Of a stretch of DNA of 64,000 bases, positions 17,989-26,922 are shown piece by piece (position 1 is the stretch's first letter; each line of letters begins with the position of its first letter). The position numbers and the translations under genes were made by a program. Source of the stretch: Nocardioides sambongensis (GTDB taxonomy: Bacteria > Actinomycetota > Actinomycetes > Propionibacteriales > Nocardioidaceae). The notes beneath the pieces are model-generated. The model was given only the letters and a program-made list of their open reading frames with translations. It was not told where the DNA came from and made no database searches. The stretch spans positions 2,866,501 through 2,930,500 of the forward strand of contig NZ_CP041091.1 of the NCBI RefSeq assembly GCF_006494815.1, written 5' to 3'.

Positions 17989-19407
17989 TCAGCGGCGGGA
18001 GACCCGGATCCGCGCCCCGCGCCGCGGGACGCTGGTGATGTTGCGGACCTTCGGCACGTCCGTGCCGACGGTGTGCACGTCGTAGCGACGGAAGACCTCC
18101 CGCAGCACCACGACCCCCTCCATCAGCGAGAATCCGGCGCCGATGCAGCGGCGGACCCCACCACCGAACGGGATCCACACGTTCAGCGCCGGGACGTCGC
18201 CGCCGTCGTGGTCGGCGAGGAACCTGTCCGGGCGGAACACATCGGGGTCCGGGAAGTTCTCCGGCCGCTGGTGGCTGACGATGATGGACGGGCCGACCGT
18301 GGTGCCGGCGGGCAGGTCGTAGCCGCCGACGGTGGTGGCGGCCATCAGGGTGCGCACCACCATCGGAATGATCGGGTGGAGCCGCATCGACTCCTTGAGG
18401 ACCGCCTCCAGCCAGGCGTCGTCCTCCGCGCTGTCGCCGTCGGCGGCCCGTTGGGTCCGAGCCAGCAGGTCCGCGTCCTTGCCGATCTCGACCAGCGCCC
18501 ACGACAGCGCGCTGGCGGTGGTCTCGTGGCCGGCGAGGAGCAGCGTCACCAGCTGGTCGCGCAGCTCGGTGTCGTCCAGGCCGTCACCGTGCTCGCCCTC
18601 CACCCTCAGCAGACGCGAGAGCACGTCGTCGCGGTGCTCGAGGTCGCCGGCCGCTCGGCGCTCACGGATCTCCGCATAGAGCAGCCGGTCCAGCTCCAGC
18701 TGGTTCTCCACGGTCCGCCGCCACGGCCCGAACCGCTGCAGTCCGGGATACGCCCACCCGAGCAGCACGGCAGGGTTGATCTCGACGGTGTGGTTCACGG
18801 CCGGCCGCAGCCGGGCGAGGCGCTCCTCGTCGCTGACGCCGAAGACCACCGTGAGGATCACCTCGAGGGTGAGCGCGTTCATCCGCTCCAGCGAGCGGAA
18901 GGTGGTCCGCTCCTCCCACCCGTCGACCTCGTGGGCCGCGACGTCGGCCACCAGCGAGCGGTAGCCGCGCAGCGCGTGCCCGAGGAAGGCGGGCATCACC
19001 AGCTTGCGCGCCCGGTGGTGCGCCGTGGAGTCCTGGAGCAGCAGGGAGTGCTCGCCCATGATCGGGCCGAGGATCGCGTTGCCCTTGCCGGCGTGGAACA
19101 CCTCGGGATCCCCGGAGAAGATCTCCTTCGTCACCTCCGGCGAGGTGAACATGACCAGCGGCCGGCCGCCAGGCAGCGTGCGGATGGTGAACGCCTCGCC
19201 GTAGGTGCGGTGCAGCCACCCGTGGAAGCGGTGCCGGAACCACATCAGCGCTCCGGTCTGGACCAGCACCGGCCACCGGGGGCCGGGCGGCAGGTCGCCC
19301 GCCGGGATCCGCGACCCCGACCCGGCGGTGGAGTCCGCCAGGAACCGGAGACGCTTCCTGGTCAGGGCGCTGGTGTCGTGGTCCGGGGCTCGCAGGTCGG
19401 CGCTCAC
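17989..19407 (-). CDS. Cytochrome P450
   Basis: This 472-residue P450 has an oxygen-binding I-helix LAGHETTAS (about residue 290), an ExxR (ESMRLHP) and a heme-binding loop FGGGVRRCIG with Cys421. The N-terminus has no membrane anchor. Layout (PPGPRWPVLVQTGALMWFRHRF) resembles the CYP102/CYP110-like fatty-acid or terpenoid class of bacterial P450s, with the substrate unknown. No redox partner is adjacent. The GTG start at 19407 is supported by a TACCGT -10 box seven bases upstream. Confidence 0.95.
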   Translation of the reverse strand: MSADLRAPDHDTSALTRKRLRFLADSTAGSGSRIPAGDLPPGPRWPVLVQTGALMWFRHRFHGWLHRTYGEAFTIRTLPGGRPLVMFTSPEVTKEIFSGDPEVFHAGKGNAILGPIMGEHSLLLQDSTAHHRARKLVMPAFLGHALRGYRSLVADVAAHEVDGWEERTTFRSLERMNALTLEVILTVVFGVSDEERLARLRPAVNHTVEINPAVLLGWAYPGLQRFGPWRRTVENQLELDRLLYAEIRERRAAGDLEHRDDVLSRLLRVEGEHGDGLDDTELRDQLVTLLLAGHETTASALSWALVEIGKDADLLARTQRAADGDSAEDDAWLEAVLKESMRLHPIIPMVVRTLMAATTVGGYDLPAGTTVGPSIIVSHQRPENFPDPDVFRPDRFLADHDGGDVPALNVWIPFGGGVRRCIGAGFSLMEGVVVLREVFRRYDVHTVGTDVPKVRNITSVPRRGARIRVSRR

Positions 19408-19414
19408 CCGATCG

Positions 19415-19420
19415 ACGGTA
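19415..19420 (-). promoter_or_regulatory. -10 box (TACCGT) of the P450 gene
   Basis: The minus strand has TACCGT, seven bases, then GTG 19407, the leaderless spacing repeated across the window. Confidence 0.55.
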
Positions 19421-19447
19421 GCGGGCCGGCGCCGCCCACGGCGAGGG

Positions 19448-22423
19448 TCAGGCCAACAGTCCGTCGCGGTGCGCGATCGCCGCGGCCTCGGTCCGGCCGG
19501 CCGCGCCCAGCTTGCCGAGGATGTTGGACACGTGGACGCTGACGGTCTTGGTGCTGATGAAGAGCATCCGGCCGATCTCGCCGTTGCTGCGCCCCTCCGC
19601 CACCAGCGCCAGGATCTCGCGCTCGCGCGCGGTCAGCCGGGGTGCCGCCGGTGCCGTCGCCGGGTCGGGTGTCGGGGCGGGCTGCTGGGCGTCCAGGTCC
19701 GCTGCCAGCACCCGGTCGCCGAGACGGTCGGCGACCGTGCGGGCCAGCGCCACCTGCTCCGCGGCCGCCGCCGGGTCACCGGTGGAGCGCAGCACCCGCG
19801 CGTACGAGGCGCGAACCCGTGCCGTCTCCGGCACGTGGCCCAGCTCCTCGAACACGGCGGCCGCCTCCGCCCAGCTCTGCTGGAGCTCGTCGCGGGTCGG
19901 CGGCCGGATGTCGGTCAGCCATGCGACCCGGCGGTGCTCCGCGCGCAGGCGCGCCGACCAGGCCTGGCCCTCGATCCCCCACTCCCGTCCTCCGGCGCGG
20001 AAGGACTGGGCGACCGCCTCACCCTCACCCAGCAGCCGGTCGGCCTGCGCCGCCCACTCGACCCGTTCCTGGCTGGTCGCCGTGGCCGCCGCGCGGGCGA
20101 TCCCGTCGACGGCCAGCGCGGCGAGCCGGACCCGGCCACCGAAGTGCTCGGTCCAGAGCCGGCCCAGCAGCCGCACCACGGCGTCGTACGAACCGACCGC
20201 GGCGGCGGCGTCCTCCCGGGCCGCCGCAACGGCGATCTCGACCTCGGCGCTGAACACGGCGATCACGCCCTCGTCCGGCCACAGCTTGCGCAGCCGGCGC
20301 AGCGCGGCGTCGACGTCCTGGCCGCGGGCCGCCTCGATGCCGAGCCGCACCGGGGCGAGGATCCCGGCGGGGATCGTCGGCGCGTCGGCCTCGGCGCGGG
20401 CGAGCTCCAGGGCGGCGTCCCAGTCGCCGCGCATCCAGACGATGCGCGACAGCTGCCACCGCGCCTCCATCGCGTACGGCGCCCAGCGCAGCCCCGATCG
20501 GGCGCCGGACTCGATCGCCGAGCGGTACCACCGCATCGAGTCGTCCCAGCGGGCCTCGTCCTGGTAGGAGCGGGCGATCATGAACCGTCCGCGCAGCGCG
20601 GCCTGGGTGGCGCCGACCTCCTCCGCCCGGCCCACCGCCTTCTCCAACGCGGTCCGCACGTCGCCACCGCCGCCTCCGGCGGCGCCGAGCAGCCCCAGGG
20701 TGGTGGCGACCTCCGAGGCGAGCACCGGCATGGTCAGCCGCTCGGCGAGGGCGAGGGCCTCCGTCGCGGCGGTCTCCGCCTCCTCGACCGCGTCGTCCTC
20801 CTTGGAGAGGACCCGGGCGTGGATCGCCAGCACCTTGGCGCGCAGCGGCACCTCCTCGGTCGGCGCGAGCGCCACCGCCTCGCGGGAGCGGGCCACGGCG
20901 TCGTCCTCGGACTCGATGATGGTCAACCAGCTGGCGTAGCCGCTGAGCAGCCGGGACCGCGCCTCACGGACCTGCCGGGTTCCGTCGACCGGCAGCTGGT
21001 CGAGGTGCTCGGCGAGCAGCTCGACGGCACGTTGCGTGTCACCGCTGAGCCCCAGCGCGTCGGCGGCCTTGGTGGCCACCTTGGCCACGTCGACACCCAG
21101 TCGCCCGGCACGCTCGGCGTCGGTGAGCAACCCCAGCGCGCGCTGGTAGTGACCGGCCGCCTCGTCCGGTCCGCCGACGGCCATCGCCTCGTCCCCGGCC
21201 TCGATGTCGGCGACGACCGCACGGTCGATGTCGTTGGCCCGGCGCGCGTGCCGGGCCAGCTCCGCGGCCGTACCCGGCGCGCGGCCCTCGGCGATCACGT
21301 CGGCGTACCGGGCGTGCAGGCGCACCCGCTCGCCGGGCAGCAGGTCGTCGTAGACCGCCTCGGCGAGCAGCGCGTGCCGGAAGGTGTAGTGCCGCGGACC
21401 GGCCTCCAGCAGGTTGAGCTCGACGGCCTGGCGGACCGCGTCGTCGAACGTCGCGGTGGGCAGGTCGACGACCGCGGCGAGCAGGTCGTGGCTGATCCGC
21501 CGCCCGGAGACGCTGATCGTGCGCACCACCTGGCGGGCGTGGTCGGACAACGGGTCCAACCGGACCAGCAGCAGGTCGGCCAGGTCGTCCGGCACCTCCT
21601 CCCAGCAGTGGGAGGCGACGAGCTCCTCGACGAAGAAGGCATTGCCCTCCGCACGTTCGACGATGCTGCGCACCTCCGCCTCGGCGAGCTCCCGGGAGAC
21701 CAGCTCTCCGACGAGGTCGCGGACGGCTCCGTCGGTCAGCGGGGTGAGCGCCATCCGGTCCAGCCCGGGCAGCCGGGTCCAGTCGACCACCTGACGGCGC
21801 AGCGGATGACGGCGGTGCAGGTCGTCGGAGCGGTAGGAGACGACGAGCTGGACCCGGCCGCCGAAGTCGCGGCTGAACAGATAGCCCAGCATGTCGCGGG
21901 TCGAGTTGTCGGCCCAGTGCGCGTCCTCGATGACGAGCAGCACCGGGGAGTCGGTGGACGCCTGGAGCAACAGGCCCTGCACCGCCTCGAAGAGCGCGCT
22001 CCGGTCCGTGGTGGAGCCGATGTCGCTGGACGGCGAGCCGGCCGAGACGCTCCGCGCGCGGCGGCCCGGCTGCAGCCGGGTGATCTCCGGGTGGTCGGCG
22101 GCCACCCGCTCCAGGAGCTCGGGGTCATCGGTGGCCACCCGTCCGATCACCTCACTGAACGGGAGGTAGGGCAGCGCACTCTCGCCGAAGTCCAGGCAGT
22201 GTCCCGCGAGGACCGTCCAGCCACGCTCGAGCGCGCGGTCCCGCAGCTCCATCAGCAGCCGGGTCTTGCCGACGCCGGCGTCCCCGGCGAGCAGCACGGC
22301 CGCCGACGCGGGGTCGGGGCGGTCGAGCAGCCCGACGAGGCGGCTGAGCTCGTCGTCGCGCCCGACCAGGGCACGACTCGTTGGGGTGACCACGGACCCC
22401 ATGATGGTGGGCGGCGCCGACAC
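19448..22423 (-). CDS. Large ATP-binding LuxR-family (LAL) regulator
   Basis: A protein of about 991 residues has an N-terminal AAA/NTPase domain: ALVGRDDELSRLV, Walker A GDAGVGKTR (about residue 47), and a Walker B-type VLLVIEDAHWAD. A long TPR-like helical middle follows, ending in a LuxR HTH (LTAREREILALVAEGRSNGE...VHVSNILGKLG). LAL/MalT-type proteins are signal-responsive activators; the effector is unknown. The start is uncertain: GTG 22423 has a GATAGT/TAGTCG box close by, ATG 22402 is 7 codons later, and the frame is open to 22588. It lies between the P450 and a small unknown gene, and could control the P450. Confidence 0.9.
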   Translation of the reverse strand: MSAPPTIMGSVVTPTSRALVGRDDELSRLVGLLDRPDPASAAVLLAGDAGVGKTRLLMELRDRALERGWTVLAGHCLDFGESALPYLPFSEVIGRVATDDPELLERVAADHPEITRLQPGRRARSVSAGSPSSDIGSTTDRSALFEAVQGLLLQASTDSPVLLVIEDAHWADNSTRDMLGYLFSRDFGGRVQLVVSYRSDDLHRRHPLRRQVVDWTRLPGLDRMALTPLTDGAVRDLVGELVSRELAEAEVRSIVERAEGNAFFVEELVASHCWEEVPDDLADLLLVRLDPLSDHARQVVRTISVSGRRISHDLLAAVVDLPTATFDDAVRQAVELNLLEAGPRHYTFRHALLAEAVYDDLLPGERVRLHARYADVIAEGRAPGTAAELARHARRANDIDRAVVADIEAGDEAMAVGGPDEAAGHYQRALGLLTDAERAGRLGVDVAKVATKAADALGLSGDTQRAVELLAEHLDQLPVDGTRQVREARSRLLSGYASWLTIIESEDDAVARSREAVALAPTEEVPLRAKVLAIHARVLSKEDDAVEEAETAATEALALAERLTMPVLASEVATTLGLLGAAGGGGGDVRTALEKAVGRAEEVGATQAALRGRFMIARSYQDEARWDDSMRWYRSAIESGARSGLRWAPYAMEARWQLSRIVWMRGDWDAALELARAEADAPTIPAGILAPVRLGIEAARGQDVDAALRRLRKLWPDEGVIAVFSAEVEIAVAAAREDAAAAVGSYDAVVRLLGRLWTEHFGGRVRLAALAVDGIARAAATATSQERVEWAAQADRLLGEGEAVAQSFRAGGREWGIEGQAWSARLRAEHRRVAWLTDIRPPTRDELQQSWAEAAAVFEELGHVPETARVRASYARVLRSTGDPAAAAEQVALARTVADRLGDRVLAADLDAQQPAPTPDPATAPAAPRLTAREREILALVAEGRSNGEIGRMLFISTKTVSVHVSNILGKLGAAGRTEAAAIAHRDGLLA

Positions 22424-22514
22424 GAGCACCCGACTATCGGCGCCGGGGACCGGCGGAGGGGTCGCCGTGACGTCGGAGCGGTCGGCGCCGCCCACGATCC
22501 GGAGGGGCACGCGG

Positions 22515-22667
22515 TCAGAAGTCCTTGCCGGTGACCGCGGGGTCGGAGGTGACGATCCGGCGCAACCACGCCGACCGGCGACCGCCACGCCGTTGCACGA
22601 CAGGTCGGCTGCTCCGCTGACTGCGGTACTCGACCTCGGACCTGAGGATGTAGAGATCGTTGTTCAT
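22515..22667 (-). CDS. Small basic protein, 50 residues, unknown
   Basis: A 50-codon frame starts at ATG 22667 (MNNDLYILRSEVEYRSQR) and is Arg/Ser-rich, ending AVTGKDF. A GGAG ribosome-site core lies five bases upstream. It sits in an otherwise empty gap before the large LuxR gene, is read in the same direction, and shows ordered third-position GC. Its length and composition suggest a small regulatory or nucleic-acid-interacting protein; this is a guess. It could also be a chance frame. Confidence 0.5.
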   Translation of the reverse strand: MNNDLYILRSEVEYRSQRSSRPVVQRRGGRRSAWLRRIVTSDPAVTGKDF

Positions 22668-22818
22668 GTGCTCCAGCCTCTGCTCCTGAGGTAGGCGCCC
22701 ACATCGGACAACTGCCTTAGATCTCGGCACCGCACCGGCTCCGGCGCTGGTCTGAGGCACCCCGGTCGCCGGGACGGGCGGCACCGGACCCGTCGGGGGC
22801 GGGTGCCATAGTCGGGGC

Positions 22819-23505
22819 GTGGAGTTCGCCGATCTGGTTCGTCGCCGCCGGATGACGCGTGCCTACACCGACGATGCGGTCGATCCCGCCGTGGTGGAGT
22901 CCGCCCTCGCCGCGGCGACCAGGGCACCGAGCGCCGGCTTCAGCCAGGGATGGGCCTTCATCGTGCTCGACACCCCGGACACGGTCCGCGGCTTCTGGGA
23001 GGCGCAGAGCGACGCCGCGCTCCCCGGCGGTGCGCCGGACCGCTGGCTGCGCGGCATGATGCGGGCGCCGGTCGTGATCGTGCCGTGCAGCCGGCGCGAG
23101 GCCTATCTGGCCCGCTACGCCGAGCCGGACAAGGCGCGGGCCGGGCTGACCGCTGCCGAAGGCGAGGAGGCCGCGGCTTCCCGCTGGGCGATGCCCTACT
23201 GGCATCTGGACACCGCGATGGCCTCCCTGCTGGTGCTGCAGTCGGTCACCGACGCCGGGCTCGGCTCCTGCTTCTTCGGCCTCGTTCCCGATCGGGTGGA
23301 CGCGGTGAAGGAGTACCTGGGCCTGGTCGACGGACCGACCGAGGCTCCGAGCGGCGACCGGCCGGCTCCGCACCCGATCGGCGCGATCACCGTCGGCCAC
23401 CCGGCCGACCCGGCGTCCGGTGCCCGGGGCTCGGCACGGGCGCGGCGTCGTACCCCCTGGCAGGAGGTGGCGCACCGCGGCCGCTGGGGAGCGGGCTGGT
23501 CCTGA
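22819..23505 (+). CDS. Nitroreductase-family flavoprotein
   Basis: This 228-residue protein has the nitroreductase pattern: an N-terminal MEFADLVRRRRMTRAYTDDAV (FMN phosphate-binding Arg residues), RAPSAGFSQGWAFIVL, then LDTAMASLLVLQSVTDAGLGSCFFG and GAITVGHP. It should be an FMN-dependent NAD(P)H oxidoreductase with unknown substrate. The GTG start has CATAGT six bases upstream. The stop overlaps the ATG of an ABC exporter (TGATG), implying co-translation. Confidence 0.9.
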   Translation: MEFADLVRRRRMTRAYTDDAVDPAVVESALAAATRAPSAGFSQGWAFIVLDTPDTVRGFWEAQSDAALPGGAPDRWLRGMMRAPVVIVPCSRREAYLARYAEPDKARAGLTAAEGEEAAASRWAMPYWHLDTAMASLLVLQSVTDAGLGSCFFGLVPDRVDAVKEYLGLVDGPTEAPSGDRPAPHPIGAITVGHPADPASGARGSARARRRTPWQEVAHRGRWGAGWS

Positions 23506-25529
23506 TGCCCTCCCCGTTCTCGGTCACCCCCGACCTCGCCCCCGGTACGACGCGGCGACCGCGCAGCCAGGCTCCCGTCGTGCCGCGGGTCGCCCGGCTG
23601 CTGCGCCCCTACCGGCGTCAGATCGGCCTGGTGCTGGTCGCCGTGCTGGTCGCGGCCGGCCTGCAGTCACTGGTCCCGTTCCTGACCCGGGCGGTCTTCG
23701 ACGACGCGCTGTTCCCGGTCGACGGCTCGGCGCCCGACATCGGGCTGCTCGGGTGGCTGGTCGCAGGCATGTGTGTGCTGCCGATCGTGGCGGCGCTGAT
23801 CGGGATCGGTCAGAACTACCTCACCTCCACCGTGGGGAACTCGGCGATGGCCGACCTGCGCGGCGACCTGTTCGAGCACCTTCAGAAGATGGAGCTGGCG
23901 TTCTTCACCGCCACCAAGACCGGCGCGATCCAGTCCCGGCTGGCCAACGACGTGGCCGGCGTCCGCACGGTGCTGACCGACACCGCGACCACGATCGTGC
24001 AGAACACGGTGACGGTGACCGCCGCGTTCGTGGCGATGGTGGTGCTGTCCTGGCAGCTGACCGTGCTGACCCTGGTGCTGATGCCGCTCTTCGTGGTGCT
24101 GCAGCTGCGGGTCGGGCGGCGGCGGCAACGGCTGGCGCGCAAGACCCAGGAGTCGCTCTCGGAGATGACCGCCATCACCGAGGAAGCGCTGAGCGTCTCC
24201 GGCATCCTGCTGGCCAAGGTCTTCAACCGCTCCGCCGCGGAGGTCGAGCGCTACCGGGAGGCCAACCGGGAGCAGACCCGGCTCCAGGTGCGGCAGGCGA
24301 TGACCGGTCGGGCGTTCTTCGCGACCGTGCAGACCTTCTTCGCGATCACCCCGGCGCTGATCTACCTGGCGGCGGGGCTGATCATCACCGGTGACCTCCC
24401 GGTCGGTGCCGATGCCCTGACCGCGGGCACGATCGTCGCCTTCACCACGCTGCAGGGCCGCCTCCAGATGCCGCTGATGCAGCTGATGCGGGTCACCCTC
24501 GACGTGCAGACCTCGCTGGCCCTCTTCCGCCGGATCTTCGAGTACCTGGACCTGGTCCCGGCGGTCGCCGAGCGCCGCGACGCGATCGCCCTGCCCGTGG
24601 ACCGGGTGCAGGGGCGGGTGGAGTTCCGCGACGTGAGCTTCGCCTATCCCAAGCCGCGCGATCTCAGCGGCACCCGCCACCGCGACCGGTTCGGCGACTC
24701 CGGCGTCCGGTTCACCGACACGGTGCCGGACGACGCCGACGGCACCGCCCCGAGCCTTGGAAGCCAGCCCCCCGACGCCCCGACCGCCCGCCCGGCGGCC
24801 GGATGGGCGCTGCGCGAGGTCTCGCTGACCGTCGAGCCGGGCCAGCTGGTGGCCCTGGTCGGCCCGTCCGGTTCGGGCAAGACGACCGCCACCTATCTGG
24901 TGCCCCGGTTCTACGACGTCGACGCGGGAGCGGTGCTGCTCGACGGCCACGACGTCCGCGACCTCACCCTCTCCTCGCTCGCCGACGCGGTCGGGATGGT
25001 CACCCAGGAGCCGTACCTCTTCCACGGCACGATCCGCGACAACATCGCCTACGCGCGGCCGGGCGCCACCCGCGAGCAGATCGAGCAGGCCGCCCGCGAC
25101 GCCAACATCCACGACCGGATCGTCGGGTTCCCCGACGGCTACGAGACGATCACCGGCGAGCGGGGCTACCGCCTCTCCGGCGGGGAGAAGCAGCGGCTGG
25201 CGATCGCCCGGGTTCTGCTCAAGGACCCGCCGGTGCTGATCCTGGACGAGGCGACCTCGGCGCTGGACACCGAGACCGAGCGCCTGGTGCAGGAGGCCCT
25301 GGAGCGGGCCACCCGCTCCCGCACCACGATCGCGATCGCGCATCGGCTCTCCACCATCCGCTCGGCCGACGTGATCTTCTCCCTCGCGGACGGTCGGATC
25401 GTCGAGCGCGGCACGCACGAGGACCTGCTCGCCGACCCGGAGGGCCTCTACGCCCGGCTGTGGGTGGAGCAGTTCAGCCGCGAGCCGGCTCGCCGGGGGG
25501 ACCCGCGGCGAGCCGACATCCCGCTGTGA
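23505..25529 (+). CDS. ABC exporter with fused membrane and ATPase domains
   Basis: The 674-residue half-transporter has six transmembrane helices in its first 320 residues (LVLVAVLVAAGLQSLVPFLT and others), then a nucleotide-binding domain. Walker A is GPSGSGKTT, the signature LSGGEKQR, Walker B VLILDEATSALD and the H-loop IAIAHRLSTIRSADV. It probably works as a homodimeric lipid or drug exporter. An insertion of roughly 50 residues, polar and proline-rich, lies between the first NBD strand (DVSFAYP, about residue 380) and the ALREVSL strand, where most relatives have under ten residues. It is coupled to the upstream nitroreductase. Confidence 0.95.
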   Translation: MPSPFSVTPDLAPGTTRRPRSQAPVVPRVARLLRPYRRQIGLVLVAVLVAAGLQSLVPFLTRAVFDDALFPVDGSAPDIGLLGWLVAGMCVLPIVAALIGIGQNYLTSTVGNSAMADLRGDLFEHLQKMELAFFTATKTGAIQSRLANDVAGVRTVLTDTATTIVQNTVTVTAAFVAMVVLSWQLTVLTLVLMPLFVVLQLRVGRRRQRLARKTQESLSEMTAITEEALSVSGILLAKVFNRSAAEVERYREANREQTRLQVRQAMTGRAFFATVQTFFAITPALIYLAAGLIITGDLPVGADALTAGTIVAFTTLQGRLQMPLMQLMRVTLDVQTSLALFRRIFEYLDLVPAVAERRDAIALPVDRVQGRVEFRDVSFAYPKPRDLSGTRHRDRFGDSGVRFTDTVPDDADGTAPSLGSQPPDAPTARPAAGWALREVSLTVEPGQLVALVGPSGSGKTTATYLVPRFYDVDAGAVLLDGHDVRDLTLSSLADAVGMVTQEPYLFHGTIRDNIAYARPGATREQIEQAARDANIHDRIVGFPDGYETITGERGYRLSGGEKQRLAIARVLLKDPPVLILDEATSALDTETERLVQEALERATRSRTTIAIAHRLSTIRSADVIFSLADGRIVERGTHEDLLADPEGLYARLWVEQFSREPARRGDPRRADIPL

Positions 25530-25538
25530 GGCGAGCGG

Positions 25539-26720
25539 TCAGCCCACGCCGAGGATCCGGGCACACTCCAGCGCCACATACAGGCTGGCGCCGTCGACCG
25601 GGCGGCTGAGGTCCCGACCGGTGAGCTCCTCCAGGCGCCGGATCCGGTAGCGGACGGTGTTGCGGTGGACGATCAGCGCGCGGGCGGCGGCCGAGGTCGA
25701 GCCGTTCGCGGCCAGCCAGGCGCGGGCGGTCTCCAGCACCACCGCACGGTCGTCGTCCGCGAGCTCCAGCACCTCGCCGAGCACCGCCTGCACCAGCTCC
25801 GTCGCCTGGTCGGGGTTGCTCGCCACCAGCACGGCGAGCGGGTCGTCGCCGAAGACGTGCACGGTGGCGGAGCCCGGCGTCGCCGACGCCGACGCGACCC
25901 GTGCCTGGCGGCGGCCGTCCGGGGCGTCGTCGAGACGATCCAGTCGGCGGCTCACCCCGACCCGGCCGGCCGCCAGCGGCTCCAGCCGTTCCACCAGCTG
26001 GCGCAGGTCCAGGCCGCGGCGGAGCGCGACGATGCCCTCCTGCCGGTGGTGCTCGCGACGCCAGGCGGAGGAGAGGTTGGCGCGCTGCAGGGTCCGCTCC
26101 ACCGCGGGCAGCGGATCGTTGTCCGCGTCCGGGGCCTCCGCGGAGACCACCACGAACCCCTGGCCGTCGACCAGGTCGATCAACGTGGCGGAGGAGTGCG
26201 CCTCCGCGACCGCGCCCGCCTCGCCCTCGAGCAGGGCGGCGACCAGCACCGACCGGGTCTCCTCGCTACGCCGGATCCGCGCGGTCAGGGCGTCGCGGTA
26301 GGCGACGGTCACCTCGGTCGCGACCCGGTCGCTCACCGCCCAGATGTCGGCCGCGGCGAGCAGCAGCACGTCACGGATCTCCGGCTCGGCACGCTCGACC
26401 ATCAGCTCCCAGACGAACCGGCCACCCACCCGGAACCCCTGCAGCATGACCGCGTAGGGCACCGCCTCGGCCGCCAGGCCGGCACCGCCGAGCAGCAGAC
26501 CCGTCTGCGGGACCGGCTCACCGGCGAGGTCGGACAGCACGTAGCGGGTGTTCGCGATGCAGGCCTCGTCGAGGGCGTCGTACGGGACCACGGCGGCCTC
26601 GCCGTAGAACGGCACCTCCTCGCGGATCCGCAGCGCCATCCGACGCCCGAGGGCCTCCACCTCCGGGAGCAACCGGCGGCTGAGCTCGCGGACCTCGGGA
26701 GCGACGTCGACTCCGTGCAC
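25539..26720 (-). CDS. PucR-family transcriptional regulator
   Basis: This 393-residue protein has a C-terminal PucR/CdaR helix-turn-helix (RALIVHRNTVRYRIRRLEELTG), a GGDEF-like central sensory region and an N-terminal helical domain. Such proteins respond to small metabolites. The GTG start at 26720 is chosen because a TAGGTT -10 box lies seven bases upstream. It is divergent from phaC, so it may control PHA synthesis; that is inference from position. It converges closely with the ABC exporter. Confidence 0.9.
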   Translation of the reverse strand: MHGVDVAPEVRELSRRLLPEVEALGRRMALRIREEVPFYGEAAVVPYDALDEACIANTRYVLSDLAGEPVPQTGLLLGGAGLAAEAVPYAVMLQGFRVGGRFVWELMVERAEPEIRDVLLLAAADIWAVSDRVATEVTVAYRDALTARIRRSEETRSVLVAALLEGEAGAVAEAHSSATLIDLVDGQGFVVVSAEAPDADNDPLPAVERTLQRANLSSAWRREHHRQEGIVALRRGLDLRQLVERLEPLAAGRVGVSRRLDRLDDAPDGRRQARVASASATPGSATVHVFGDDPLAVLVASNPDQATELVQAVLGEVLELADDDRAVVLETARAWLAANGSTSAAARALIVHRNTVRYRIRRLEELTGRDLSRPVDGASLYVALECARILGVG

Positions 26721-26727
26721 AACGGTC

Positions 26728-26733
26728 AACCTA
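26728..26733 (-). promoter_or_regulatory. -10 box (TAGGTT) of the PucR gene
   Basis: The minus strand has TAGGTT, seven bases, then GTG 26720. The remaining gap to phaC (up to 26922) holds no repeat I can recognise; a GGAGG ribosome site for phaC is at its end. Confidence 0.55.
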
Positions 26734-26922
26734 GGCCATCGGGACCCACCCGTGCCGCTGCGAGCAGTCGCGCCGGCCCCCGGCACCCGCCTGCCTGGGC
26801 CGGTCGGCGTTTGTGCGCGGGCACAGCGCCGACCGCGCAATCTCGGTGCTCCGGGCCGATGCCCCGGACCCCGGTCGCGAGTGACCATGGAGACACCACC
26901 CGACCACCGGAGGACACCGACC

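Noticed and set aside
19205..22534. Very long plus-strand open frame (about 1100 codons) opposite the LuxR regulator
   Set aside because: Low-complexity Gly/Arg/Asp/Val translation, no motifs; the minus strand encodes the ATPase and HTH motifs.
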